A stretch of DNA of 64,000 nt from NCBI GenBank assembly GCA_937907455.1, contig CALESQ010000107.1:1-64000 (forward strand), read 5' to 3'. The notes beneath the pieces were generated by a model, which was not told where the DNA came from, searched no databases, and saw nothing but the letters and a program-made list of their open reading frames with translations. The translations under genes were made by a program, and so were the position numbers. This document shows positions 41,280 to 49,687 of this stretch, one piece after another. Numbering within the stretch: position 1 is the stretch's first letter; the number at the start of each line of letters is the position of its first letter. This DNA comes from an uncultured Caldilineales bacterium. Lineage in GTDB: Bacteria; Chloroflexota; Anaerolineae; JAAEKA01.

Positions 41280-41744
41280 ATGACGACCATCGAGGGCGTT
41301 GAAATAAAAAAACTGGTCACCTATCCCGATCCCCGCGGCTTCTTTCGCGAGGTGATTCGCGTCACCGATCGCTTTTTCACTGAAGGCTTTGGGCAGTGGA
41401 GCCACACCAAATCTTATCAGGGCGTGGTCAAGGCCTGGCACATTCACCGCCAGCAAGTGGATTGGTGGTATGTAGCCGCGGGACGCATCAAAGTGGGACT
41501 GTACGACACCCGCGCCGATTCACCCACCCACGGCGTACTGCAAGAGGTGCTGATGGGTGATGAGATGGAACCGGCGGTGCTGAAGATTCCCCCCGGCGTA
41601 GCCCACGGCTACCGCGTGCTCAGCGCCGAAGCCAGCCTCTTCTACATCACCAGCAACATCTACAACCCCAGCGATGAAGGCCGTATTCCCCACGACGATC
41701 CAACAATTGGCTATGACTGGCTGGCCGGGCCAACAATTACCTAA
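41280..41744 (+). CDS. RmlC-like cupin (dTDP-4-dehydrorhamnose 3,5-epimerase-related)
   Basis: 154 residues. RmlC-type double-stranded beta-helix: TYPDPRGFFREVIRVTDRF, QWSHTKSYQGVVKAWHIHRQQVDWWYVAAGRIKVGLYDTR, and IPPGVAHGYRVLSAEASLFY. The catalytic His-Asp pair of true RmlC is not clearly conserved (HIHRQQVDWW is present), so it may be a related sugar isomerase rather than the rhamnose enzyme. AGGAG (about 41270) precedes the ATG. Stands alone without other rhamnose genes. Confidence 0.75.
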   Translation: MTTIEGVEIKKLVTYPDPRGFFREVIRVTDRFFTEGFGQWSHTKSYQGVVKAWHIHRQQVDWWYVAAGRIKVGLYDTRADSPTHGVLQEVLMGDEMEPAVLKIPPGVAHGYRVLSAEASLFYITSNIYNPSDEGRIPHDDPTIGYDWLAGPTIT

Positions 41745-41768
41745 CAAACCCAGAGTCAGGAGTATTGT

Positions 41769-42929
41769 ATGAATCAATTTGCGTCTTACGCACTGGCCGC
41801 AGTGCTGTTTGTGTTAGGATTGGCGGCTATTGGCGGGGCAGCCCTGGGACACCAACGCAACCGACGGCTATGGCTGGCCGTGATTGGCGCGGTGCTGTGG
41901 GGGCTTACCCTGCTGGTGTATAATCAGGCCATTCAGCAGCATGTCGCCCCACCACAACCCACAACCACCCCTGAGCCGGTTGCAGCCACACAGCCACCCA
42001 CCGCGCCGACTATCCCCATCACCGGCAGCGCGGTGATCAGCGGGTCTGTGCCGTTGGATGTCGCCGCGTTGCCCCCTATCGGCGGTAAACTGGTGTTTCA
42101 CTCCGACCGCGCCGGCGAGCTGGATATTTTCACACTGGACCTTGCCAACGGCGAAGTGCAGCAGCTCACCAACGCCGCCGGACGCGATTTCGAACCAGCC
42201 TGGTCGCCCGATGGTCAAACCATTGTCTTTTCCACCGACCGCGACGATCCCGACAATGCCCACCTGTATCTGATGGATGCGGACGGAGCCAACCAACGCC
42301 GGTTGCTTCCCGACCTGGTGCCCGATCAAGTAGGCGCACGCTGGTCACCGGACGGCCAATGGCTTCTCTTTCACAGCAATCCGTTGATAGATGGTATGCC
42401 CCGCTTTGACCTGTTCAAGGTGCGGCTTGATGGCAACGAGCTGACCAACCTCAGCAACAGCGCGGGCAACAACTTCATGGGCGATTGGTCACCCGATGGC
42501 GAGCGCATTGTCTTTGCTTCACAGCGTAACGGCAACCGCCAGCTTTACATGATGAATGCCGACGGCAGCGGGCAAATGCGCCTCACCAACAGCCAATGGG
42601 AAGACAACCTGCCGCGCTGGTCACCAGACGGCAAAACCATCATTTTCGAAAGCAACCGTTCCGGCAGCACCTTCAGCCTATACACCCTGGAGACCCCATC
42701 CCCCGGCAGCACCGACGATGCCGAAAGCAGCGTGCGCCCCTTGAGCCATCCCGGCTTCAACAACTCAACCCCCAACTGGGTCAACAACGATTGGCTGGTG
42801 TTTAGCTCCGACATCGCTTCCACCAACATCATCAACTGGGAGCTGTACCTGCTGAAATCCAATGCCAGCGAAATCCATCGCCTGACCACCAGCCCCGGCA
42901 TGGATCGCTTCCCTGACTGGACACCCTAA
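41769..42929 (+). CDS. Membrane-anchored PD40/TolB-like beta-propeller protein
   Basis: 386 residues. Two N-terminal helices (about 8-27 and 34-52), a Pro/Thr-rich linker (PPQPTTTPEPVAATQPP), then six or so PD40 blades with WSPDG cores: FEPAWSPDGQTIVFSTDRD, GARWSPDGQWLLFHS, MGDWSPDGERIVFASQRNGNRQLYMMNADG, LPRWSPDGKTIIFESNRSG. It resembles TolB and DPP-IV-type propellers without a hydrolase domain. Likely extracytoplasmic binding. The next gene, a peptidase-like lipoprotein, starts ten bases later. Confidence 0.8.
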   Translation: MNQFASYALAAVLFVLGLAAIGGAALGHQRNRRLWLAVIGAVLWGLTLLVYNQAIQQHVAPPQPTTTPEPVAATQPPTAPTIPITGSAVISGSVPLDVAALPPIGGKLVFHSDRAGELDIFTLDLANGEVQQLTNAAGRDFEPAWSPDGQTIVFSTDRDDPDNAHLYLMDADGANQRRLLPDLVPDQVGARWSPDGQWLLFHSNPLIDGMPRFDLFKVRLDGNELTNLSNSAGNNFMGDWSPDGERIVFASQRNGNRQLYMMNADGSGQMRLTNSQWEDNLPRWSPDGKTIIFESNRSGSTFSLYTLETPSPGSTDDAESSVRPLSHPGFNNSTPNWVNNDWLVFSSDIASTNIINWELYLLKSNASEIHRLTTSPGMDRFPDWTP

Positions 42930-42939
42930 TCCCCACGCT

Positions 42940-44463
42940 ATGCGTCGCTTGCTTTTGCTCGTTATCTCAGGTTTGATGCTGCTTAGCGGCTGCGCCACAG
43001 CAGGCCGGCCAGGTCGCGCCGTTGACCGCTGGGCTGATTATCGCGCGGCACTGGCGCCGGATCAGCAAACGCTGCCTGATACGCTGCCGCCGCTGCCTGA
43101 TTACCGCATGGAAGTGCAACTCGACCCCGCCCAGCCGCTGCTGACAGGGCGAATGACCGTGGTCATCCCGGCCGAAGCCGATGGCGAAGTGTTGCCGGAG
43201 TACTATTTTCGTCTCTACCCCAACCTGAACTACTACGGCGGCGGGATGAGCATCAACCTGGTGACAGTAAACGGCATGGGCGCGGCCTTTGACTACGCGG
43301 CCGAGGATACGGCCGTGCGCGTGTTGCCCCCTGTCGGCGCGATCCAGCCCAATCAACCGGTGCAGATCGGGGTGGCGTGGCGGCTCAAGCTGCCCGTGTG
43401 GGATGATACCTATTACCACCTGATCGGTCGTGCCGGGGGAGTGCTCAGCTTGCCAGCGTTTTATCCCATGCTGGCCGTGCGTGATGCCCAGACCCCGACG
43501 GGCTGGCACCTGGACATCAGCGAATTACAGGGCGACTCAGCTTTTTCTGCGGCAGCCACTTATCAGGTCACCGTCACCGCGCCCATCAGCACCGTGGTGG
43601 TGAGCAGCGGAGTCGTCACCGCCCTCGCTGACACCACCGCGCCGCGCTTTGATGCCGCCGCACCCGCTGATGGCCGCGCCTGGCGCGCCTGGCATCTGGT
43701 CAGCGGCCCGGCGCGTGAGTTTGCCCTGTTCAGCAGTGAGTTATATCGCCTGGCTGAGACCACCGCCAACGGCATACGCGTGCGCTCGTGGTACCGCCCC
43801 GGTGATGAAGCGGCCGGCCGTGCCGCTGCCGACTACGCCGCGGCAGCCCTGCGCGTGTACGGCGAGTTGTTCGGCCCCTATCCCGACGCTGAATTGGATG
43901 TAGTCGCCGGCCCGTTGGAATATCGCGGCATGGAATACGCCGGGGTGATCGAGCTGGGCTTTGAGCTGTATCAGCAGCACGGCGACGAGCTGGAATACCG
44001 CACCGCACACGAAGTGGCGCATCAATGGTGGTACAACCAGGTAGGCAACGATGCAGTCAACGCGCCCTGGCTGGACGAAGGGCTGGCCGAGTTTTCGACC
44101 TGGTTCTATATACAGCGTGTCAACGGCCAGGCCGCGGCTGACCGGCTGGTGCAGCGCCGCTGGCAAGCCGCCTATGACTCGATTGCCGCGCGTGGCCTGG
44201 ATGCACCGGTAAACCGTCCCGTGCAAGCCTTTGGCGGCGGCAACTACGAGGCGCTGGTCTATGGCAAGGCCGCGTTGTTCCATCACGCCTTGATGCAGGC
44301 GCTGGGCGAAGACGCTTACCTGGCCCTGCTGCAAGCCTATGTGCAACGCTATCGCTTTGCTATAGCCGATGCTGCGGGCTTCATGACGCTAGCCGAAGAA
44401 GCTCGCGGCAGCACCGCAGGCGCTGTCTACCAGCAATGGATTGTAGGAGAAGGCGGGGAATAG
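42940..44463 (+). CDS. M1-family (gluzincin) metallopeptidase lipoprotein
   Basis: 507 residues. Lipoprotein signal MRRLLLLVISGLMLLSGC (Cys18). N-terminal beta-sandwich (~50-250) and a thermolysin-like catalytic domain with zinc motif HEVAHQWWYNQ and the third ligand Glu in WLDEGLAEFS, spaced as HExxH-x18-E. The exopeptidase GxMEN motif is replaced by RGMEYAGVIEL (G-M-E core retained). Probably trims peptides outside the membrane. Forms a pair with the PD40 propeller gene upstream. Ends at 44463 close to a convergent thioesterase gene. Confidence 0.85.
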   Translation: MRRLLLLVISGLMLLSGCATAGRPGRAVDRWADYRAALAPDQQTLPDTLPPLPDYRMEVQLDPAQPLLTGRMTVVIPAEADGEVLPEYYFRLYPNLNYYGGGMSINLVTVNGMGAAFDYAAEDTAVRVLPPVGAIQPNQPVQIGVAWRLKLPVWDDTYYHLIGRAGGVLSLPAFYPMLAVRDAQTPTGWHLDISELQGDSAFSAAATYQVTVTAPISTVVVSSGVVTALADTTAPRFDAAAPADGRAWRAWHLVSGPAREFALFSSELYRLAETTANGIRVRSWYRPGDEAAGRAAADYAAAALRVYGELFGPYPDAELDVVAGPLEYRGMEYAGVIELGFELYQQHGDELEYRTAHEVAHQWWYNQVGNDAVNAPWLDEGLAEFSTWFYIQRVNGQAAADRLVQRRWQAAYDSIAARGLDAPVNRPVQAFGGGNYEALVYGKAALFHHALMQALGEDAYLALLQAYVQRYRFAIADAAGFMTLAEEARGSTAGAVYQQWIVGEGGE

Positions 44464-44500
44464 CGGAGTATACAGTTTACTTCTCGCCTCTCACGTCCCC
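44464..44500. repeat. Short heptamer-like tract between convergent genes
   Basis: After the peptidase stop the sequence runs AGTATAC, AGTTTAC, TTCTCGC, CTCTCAC, partly inside the C-terminal codons of the convergent thioesterase gene. Same style as the other intergenic arrays. Confidence 0.35.
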
Positions 44501-44962
44501 TAAGTCAAGAAACGTATCGGGGATCTGCACGGCCACTACCTCGCCGCGCACACATTCAAGCCCTTCAGCATACAAGCTGATAGACACCACCACTTTGCGC
44601 CCTTTCACCTCTGCAATGCGACCGCGCAGCTCCAGCGGCGGGCCGAGTGGTGTGGGGCGCAGATAATCCACCTTCAGCGAGGCGGTGACGTAGCGCAGCG
44701 GGGGCAGCGTGTCCATGGCGCGGCCTTCGGCGCGGTAGCCCGCGGCCGCGGCGCTGCCCGTACCGTGACAATCAATCAGCGAGGCCAGCAGGCCGCCATA
44801 GACAAAGCCGGGCACGGCGGTGTGATAGGGACGCGGGGTGTAGGTGGCTACGGTCTCGTCGCCGTCCCAGATGCTTTTGATCTGCAAGCCGTGTTCGTTC
44901 AGCCGCCCACAGCCGTAGCAGTGGCTCCATGCGTCGGGGTAATAGTCCTGAAAGGGGTGCAT
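44477..44962 (-). CDS. Hotdog-fold thioesterase (PaaI/4HBT-like)
   Basis: 161 residues. Hotdog core with HTAVPGFVYGGLLASLIDCHGTGSAAA (active-site helix) followed by RYVTASLKVDYLRPTPLGPPLELRGRIAEVKGRKVVVSISLY, as in acyl-CoA thioesterases. An N-terminal CYGCGRLNEHGLQIK segment (C-x2-C) is typical of a subgroup with a metal or structural Cys pair. Substrate acyl-CoA unknown. A palindrome lies upstream between it and a second thioesterase gene. Confidence 0.82.
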   Translation of the reverse strand: MHPFQDYYPDAWSHCYGCGRLNEHGLQIKSIWDGDETVATYTPRPYHTAVPGFVYGGLLASLIDCHGTGSAAAAGYRAEGRAMDTLPPLRYVTASLKVDYLRPTPLGPPLELRGRIAEVKGRKVVVSISLYAEGLECVRGEVVAVQIPDTFLDLGDVRGEK

Positions 44963-44978
44963 GTCAGTATCCGGTTTA

Positions 44979-45002
44979 CAGTAACCAGTATACTGGTTAC
45001 TG
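44979..45002. repeat. 24-bp perfect palindrome overlapping a stop codon
   Basis: CAGTAACCAGTA (44979-44990) followed by its exact complement (44991-45002). It contains the TAA stop of the 44997-45431 gene (44997-44999) and lies 17 bases ahead of the next ATG. Made of AGTAACC/AGTATAC-type heptamers. Possible terminator/attenuator or operator. Confidence 0.75.
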
Positions 45003-45431
45003 GTTGCTCGTCCGCAGAATAGCCATCGTCAGGCGGGAGATGCACACCAGACGCTCTTGCTCGTCGCTGATGCGAATTTCCCAGATGTGCGTCGAGTTGC
45101 CGAGATGGACCGGCCGCGCCGTGCCTACCACAAAGCCGCTGCGCACCGAACGGATGTGGTTGGCGTTGATCTCCAGACCAACGCACGCGGTGTTGGCTGG
45201 ATCGGTACACAGGTACGAGGCCACGCTGCCCAGCGTCTCGGCCAGCGCGACCGATGCGCCGCCGTGCAGCAGGCCGGCCGGCTGGATGGTGCGCGCGTCC
45301 ACGGGCATGCGGGCGCGCAGAAAATCGTCACCGACCTCGATAAATTCAATGCCGAGATGCCCCACCATCGTGTTGTGGGCAGTCACGGCCAGAGCTTCAG
45401 GGGTTACGTCGGGAAAGTGCCAGATGGTCAT
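44997..45431 (-). CDS. Hotdog-fold thioesterase (PaaI/MenI-like)
   Basis: 144 residues. HLGIEFIEVGDDFLRARMPVDARTIQPAGLLHGGASVALAETLGSVAS carries the LLHGG core and the catalytic Glu (ALAETLGS) of the MenI/EntH/YdiI group. NANHIRSVRSGFVVGTARPVHLGNSTHIWEIRI completes the fold. These enzymes hydrolyse aryl- or acyl-CoA, for example DHNA-CoA in menaquinone synthesis. No menaquinone genes are nearby, so the substrate stays open. Confidence 0.88.
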   Translation of the reverse strand: MTIWHFPDVTPEALAVTAHNTMVGHLGIEFIEVGDDFLRARMPVDARTIQPAGLLHGGASVALAETLGSVASYLCTDPANTACVGLEINANHIRSVRSGFVVGTARPVHLGNSTHIWEIRISDEQERLVCISRLTMAILRTSNQ

Positions 45432-45457
45432 GGGAGTATTGGGGAGTTAGTAGAGAG

Positions 45458-45549
45458 GTAAACAGGTAAACAAGTAGACAAGTAGACAAGTATGCCGAAG
45501 GCGGGTAGACAGGAAGAGCGGTAGCAGAACGGTATACCGTTTACCGTTC
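45458..45549. repeat. Octamer array and hairpin between thioesterase and MBL genes
   Basis: Units GTAAACAG, GTAAACAA, GTAGACAA, GTAGACAA follow each other in phase at 45458-45489. Further on, GAACGGTA (45527-45534) pairs with TACCGTTC (45542-45549), and a 12-bp palindrome (ACGGTATACCGT, 45529-45540) lies within. The right arm overlaps the stop codon of the MBL gene (45541-45543). Confidence 0.7.
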
Positions 45550-46446
45550 ACTGTCCTGCCAAAGCAGCCGATTCTCGTGCAGGGTGATTGCCACGCGGCC
45601 CGCGCGGTGTAATGCTTGCAGGCAGGCGTGGATGGTGGTGCGCGTCAGGTAGTAGATGGCGGGCTGGGTAATGCTGACGCCGAGCGCGTCGGCCACGAAT
45701 TTCAGCACCGCGGCAGCCTCGGCCGGTTCAGCCACGGCGTCCAGCACCAGCCCACGGATCTGCTCGATGCGGCTGCGGTTGTAGGCCGTCACCGCAGCCA
45801 GATTGGCTGTAGTGTACGCGTCACCGTGACCTTGCGCAAAAACGCCATAGGGCAGCGTCGCCAGATCGGCCAGCGTTTGCAGGGTCTGATCAATCTCTAC
45901 GTAGAAGGGAATGCCATATTTGTCCAGCACGTCGGGCGGGAAGAAGGCATCCCCGGCAAAGCACACGCTTTCTGCGGGCACACCCACCATCATTTGGTTG
46001 TGGGCATGTCCCGGCGCGGGGTGGAGCGTCACCTCGAAGCCCGCGATCTGCTGCGCGCCGGGCTGGAGCAGGCCGTCCACTGCGCAGGACTGGGCCAGGA
46101 TGAACTTGCCTTGCAGCGCGGCCGGGGGCTGCGCACCTGCAAACAGGTACACCGGTTCCAGCGCAGGGTTTTCGATCACGGCCGCCTCAAAGGCAGGCGC
46201 GTACACCGGCGCGCCGGTGCGCTTCTTCAGCTCGGCCGCGCCGCCGAAGTGATCGGCGTGAGCGTGGGTGATGACCACCGCGGCCAACTCCACTCCCAGG
46301 CTGGCGGTATGTTTCAGGATACGCCGCGCCGCGTCGCGATCCAGTCCGCTGTCCACCAGCAGCGCGCGCGGCCCATCAACCAACAGACCGGCGTTAGAGC
46401 CGGCCCGCAGGTGGTAGGTATGAGGGGAAAGAGGGTGGAGGTCCAT
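45541..46446 (-). CDS. Metallo-beta-lactamase-fold hydrolase
   Basis: 301 residues. Binuclear metal motif THAHADHFGG (HxHxDH), third His in LHPAPGHAHNQM, bridging Asp in CFAGDAFFPP, and a later His in FAQGHGD. The C-terminal ~80 residues form a winged-helix-like helical extension (VKFVADALGVSITQPAIYYLTRTTIHACLQALHRAGRVAI), often seen in glyoxalase-II/LACTB2-like proteins of this group. Substrate unknown. Separated from the importer genes by a 19-bp perfect inverted repeat. Confidence 0.85.
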   Translation of the reverse strand: MDLHPLSPHTYHLRAGSNAGLLVDGPRALLVDSGLDRDAARRILKHTASLGVELAAVVITHAHADHFGGAAELKKRTGAPVYAPAFEAAVIENPALEPVYLFAGAQPPAALQGKFILAQSCAVDGLLQPGAQQIAGFEVTLHPAPGHAHNQMMVGVPAESVCFAGDAFFPPDVLDKYGIPFYVEIDQTLQTLADLATLPYGVFAQGHGDAYTTANLAAVTAYNRSRIEQIRGLVLDAVAEPAEAAAVLKFVADALGVSITQPAIYYLTRTTIHACLQALHRAGRVAITLHENRLLWQDSER

Positions 46447-46466
46447 AAAGAGGTATACAAGTGGGG

Positions 46467-46513
46467 AGGTAGACAGGTAGACAAGGAGACTGAGCTTGTC
46501 TACCTGTCTACCT
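46467..46513. terminator. 19-bp perfect inverted repeat after the liv operon
   Basis: Arms 46467-46485 (AGGTAGACAGGTAGACAAG) and 46495-46513 are exactly complementary around a 9-base loop. The arms are themselves made of AGGTAGAC octamers. It lies 12 bases past the stop of the last importer gene, so a terminator role is plausible although no U-tract follows. Confidence 0.7.
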
Positions 46514-46524
46514 GTTTCCTCTCC

Positions 46525-47235
46525 CTACTCCATGCCCAAATAGGCCTTCATCACATCCGGGTTATTGAGCAGTTCCTGGCCGGTGCCGCTAAGAACAATG
46601 TGGCCGGTTTCCAGCACGTAGGCGCGATGGGCGATAGACAGCGCCTTGAGCGCGTTTTGCTCCACCAGCAGCACCGTCGTGCCTTGCTTGTTGATCTCGA
46701 TGATGGTATCGAAAATCAGGTCTACGAGAATCGGGGCCAGGCCCATCGAAGGCTCATCCAGCAGCAGCAGCCGCGGCCGGGCCATCAACGCGCGCCCCAT
46801 CGCCAGCATTTGCTGCTCGCCGCCGGAGAGGGTGCCGGCCAACTGCTTGTAGCGTTCCTTCAAGCGCGGAAACAGGGTATAAGCCCGATCCAGGTCGCTC
46901 TTGATGCCGTCCTTGTCGTTGCGGATGAACGCGCCCATCGCCAAGTTTTCCTCGACAGTGAGGCGGCCAAACACGCGGCGGCCTTCGGGTGACTGCGCCA
47001 CGCCCAGCTTCACCACATCATGCGCTGGTATGGTGTGAATCGGCTTGCCGTCGAAGGTAATTGTCCCGTGGCGCGGATGCAGAATACCGCTGATGGTGTG
47101 CAGCGTGGTGGTTTTGCCCGCGCCGTTGGCACCAATCAGGGTAACGATTTCGCCCTGGTTCACAGTAAACGAAATGCCCTTCAGAGCCTGGATCGCGCCG
47201 TAGAATGTTTGAATGTCATCAATGCGCAGCAGCAT
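46525..47235 (-). CDS. livF: Branched-chain amino-acid ABC importer ATPase LivF
   Basis: 236 residues. Walker A GANGAGKTT, Q-loop VAQSPEGRRVFGRLTVEENLAMGAF (the LivF-typical PEGR..F..LTV.ENL), signature LSGGEQQMLAMGRAL, Walker B LLLLDEPSMGLAP. The short C-terminus ending in AYLGME is typical of LivF. Works with LivG on the LivH/LivM permease. Overlaps livG by 17 bases. Confidence 0.93.
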   Translation of the reverse strand: MLLRIDDIQTFYGAIQALKGISFTVNQGEIVTLIGANGAGKTTTLHTISGILHPRHGTITFDGKPIHTIPAHDVVKLGVAQSPEGRRVFGRLTVEENLAMGAFIRNDKDGIKSDLDRAYTLFPRLKERYKQLAGTLSGGEQQMLAMGRALMARPRLLLLDEPSMGLAPILVDLIFDTIIEINKQGTTVLLVEQNALKALSIAHRAYVLETGHIVLSGTGQELLNNPDVMKAYLGME

Positions 47236-48007
47236 AGTCGCTTGCTCCCTTGCCCAGATAGGCTTCGATCACCGCGGGGTTGTTCTGCACCTCGCGCGCC
47301 GTGCCTTCGGCGATCTTCTGGCCGAAGTCCATCACCGTTACCTTGTCCGAGATAGCCATCACCACCTGCATGTGGTGTTCGATCAGCAGCACAGTCAGGT
47401 TCACTTCGTCGCGCAGACGGCGGATGAAGTGCATCAAGTCCTGCGTTTCTGCCGGGTTCATGCCCGCAGCCGGCTCATCCAGCAGGATCAGCTCCGGCTT
47501 CATCGCCAGGGCACGGGCGATTTCCAGGCGGCGCTGGTCGCCATAAGGCAGATTGCGCGCCATCAGGTCACCGCGGCCGCCCAGTCCCACGAAGTTAAGC
47601 AGGCGACGACCTTCTTCCACAGCTTCGGCTTCTTCGCGCCGTGTCGCCGGAGGCCGCAGCACCGCGCCCAACCAACCGCTTTTCAGGTGCGACTGATAGC
47701 CCACCATCACGTTTTCGATCACGGTCATATTGGGGAACAGGCGAATGTTCTGATAGGTACGGGCAATGCCCTGCCGCGTGATACGATCAGGCGACATGCC
47801 GTCAATGGCGTGACCCTGAAAAACGATAGCACCTTCTTCCGGCCGATAAAAGCCGGTAATGCAGTTAAAGAAGGTGGTTTTGCCCGCGCCGTTCGGCCCG
47901 ATGACGCTGTGAATCGTGTTCTTCTCGATCTCCACGTCCAGCTTGCCCACGGCGGTAAGGCCGCCGAAGCGTTTCGTTACTTGTTGGCAAATTAAAATGG
48001 GTGCCAT
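47219..48007 (-). CDS. livG: Branched-chain amino-acid ABC importer ATPase LivG
   Basis: 262 residues. Walker A GPNGAGKTTFFNCITGFY, the LivG-typical segment ITRQGIARTYQNIRLFPNMTVIENVMVG, signature region LPYGDQRRLEIARAL (LSGG replaced by LPYG as usual for LivG), Walker B LILLDEPAAGMNP, and end AYLG. AGGAGG precedes the ATG. Second ATPase of the importer. Confidence 0.93.
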   Translation of the reverse strand: MAPILICQQVTKRFGGLTAVGKLDVEIEKNTIHSVIGPNGAGKTTFFNCITGFYRPEEGAIVFQGHAIDGMSPDRITRQGIARTYQNIRLFPNMTVIENVMVGYQSHLKSGWLGAVLRPPATRREEAEAVEEGRRLLNFVGLGGRGDLMARNLPYGDQRRLEIARALAMKPELILLDEPAAGMNPAETQDLMHFIRRLRDEVNLTVLLIEHHMQVVMAISDKVTVMDFGQKIAEGTAREVQNNPAVIEAYLGKGASDYAAAH

Positions 48008-48015
48008 CGGGCCTC

Positions 48016-49680
48016 CTAGTCGCCTGCGTTTTCCATGTCGTGCAGTTCCAGCTTGCGCCGTGCCTCAGGCAGCAAGCCTTCGGGCCGCTTGAGCATCATC
48101 ACCACCAGCACGATGCCATACACCAGCAGCCGGTATTCAGCAAACTCGCGCAGCAGCTCCGGCAGACCCACCAGCACCAGCGCGCCGATGATGACGCCGG
48201 GGATGCTGCCCAGACCGCCGACGATAATCACAGCCAGAATGTTAATGGACACCAACAAGTTAAAGCTATGCGGATAGATCGAGGTCAGCTTCGAGGCAAA
48301 GATAGCCCCGCTGAGCGCCGAAAGCCCCGCACCGGTGGCAAAGGCCAGCAGCTTGGTGCGCACCAGGTTGATGCCCATCGCCTGGGCTACGTCCTCATCC
48401 TCGCGCATGGCCGCCCAGTTGCGCCCCAGCCGCGAATGCTTCAGCCGATTGGCGATGAAGGCCGCCAGCAGAATACCGGCCAAAATCACGTAGAACAGCA
48501 TCTGTTGGTCGGAGAGCTTGAGCGTTTCGCTGGCTTTCAGCGCCCGCGGGATGCGGGTGATGCCGTTGGAGCCGCCCACGTAAGGCTTGAGCCAGTCCGA
48601 CAGAAACACCAGGCGAATGATCTCGCCAAAGCCCAGCGTGACAATCGCCAGATAGTCACCGCGCATCTGCAACACGGGAACACCCAAAATGATGCCAGCC
48701 AGCGTGCCAACCAGCACCGCAAAGGGCAACGCCTGCCACCAGGTGAGGTGAATCCCCAGCCATTGAATTTCCGGCGAGGTAAGCACACCCACGGTGTACG
48801 CACCCAGCGCAAAGAAAGCCACATAGCCCAGGTCCAGCAGGCCCGCAAAGCCCACCACGATGTTCAGGCCCAAGCCCATCAGAATGTACAGCCCTACCGT
48901 GTCGAGAATTTCAGCAGGATAAGGCCCTAGCAGCGGCAGGGCCAGCACCACCAGCCCCAGCAGGATATAGGCAGCGGTGCTCACGGCGCGCTGTCGTTGA
49001 GTGGGCATGGCCCCCACAGTGCGGGTGATACGGTCGCGCGCCGGCTGCCACACATAGGCCAACAACATACCCATCACAAAAGTGACCAGCGCAGCGGTCA
49101 CGCTCAGGCCACGTCCGGCAAACAATGAGCTATCCAGCAGCGACACCACAGGAATCGCCAGCAGCCCCATCTCTACAGCCCGCCGCGGCCGCGGCGGCAG
49201 CAGATAGAGCAGCGCAGCCAGCGCTCCCATAACCGTGCCAATGCCCAGCAAATACAGCAGTCCCGTGGTAATTTCGGGCTGGTTCAACGTCAGCACCTTG
49301 AACAGGTCAGGCGACGCGTTGATGAACATCGAGCGCAGGTTGATGCGCGGGGCGATCAGCACCAGCGCCACCAGGAACAGGCTAATCATCAGCCCCACCA
49401 GCGCACCACTGAGTACCGACATCACCGGCGAAACCGGCCCTTGCTTGCCGGTGATGCGCTGTGCCGCGAGATAGCCAAACATAATGTAGACACTGAGCAG
49501 GATGATTTGCCCCAGACTGAGCTTGCCGGTAATGATAAAACGCCCGGCCAGCGCGGTGATAATGCCTACCAGCGACAGATAAACGGCTACACCGCCGCCC
49601 AGCAGGCCGGTTTTAAACACATCAGACCAGCGCCGGTTGACGGGAGAAGCGACGGGCAGAGAAATGCTGCTTGCTGTCAT
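48016..49680 (-). CDS. livM: Branched-chain amino-acid ABC importer permease LivM
   Basis: 554 residues with about 12-14 helices. The C-terminal ~300 residues carry the LivM signature (LGLNIVVGFAGLLDLGYVAFFALGAYTVG ... VPVLQMRGDYLAIVTLGFGEIIRLVF and GGLGSIPGVIIGALVLVGLPELLREFAEYR). It is longer than usual (family near 320-425) because of extra N-terminal helices, a trait seen in several lineages. Start 49680 preferred over 49716, where the longer frame begins before livH ends. Confidence 0.92.
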   Translation of the reverse strand: MTASSISLPVASPVNRRWSDVFKTGLLGGGVAVYLSLVGIITALAGRFIITGKLSLGQIILLSVYIMFGYLAAQRITGKQGPVSPVMSVLSGALVGLMISLFLVALVLIAPRINLRSMFINASPDLFKVLTLNQPEITTGLLYLLGIGTVMGALAALLYLLPPRPRRAVEMGLLAIPVVSLLDSSLFAGRGLSVTAALVTFVMGMLLAYVWQPARDRITRTVGAMPTQRQRAVSTAAYILLGLVVLALPLLGPYPAEILDTVGLYILMGLGLNIVVGFAGLLDLGYVAFFALGAYTVGVLTSPEIQWLGIHLTWWQALPFAVLVGTLAGIILGVPVLQMRGDYLAIVTLGFGEIIRLVFLSDWLKPYVGGSNGITRIPRALKASETLKLSDQQMLFYVILAGILLAAFIANRLKHSRLGRNWAAMREDEDVAQAMGINLVRTKLLAFATGAGLSALSGAIFASKLTSIYPHSFNLLVSINILAVIIVGGLGSIPGVIIGALVLVGLPELLREFAEYRLLVYGIVLVVMMLKRPEGLLPEARRKLELHDMENAGD

Positions 49681-49687
49681 GGGGCAC

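Noticed and set aside
45616..46992. 458-codon plus-strand frame opposite the MBL and livF genes
   Set aside because: Shadow frame with no motifs, running across the end of one real gene and into another.
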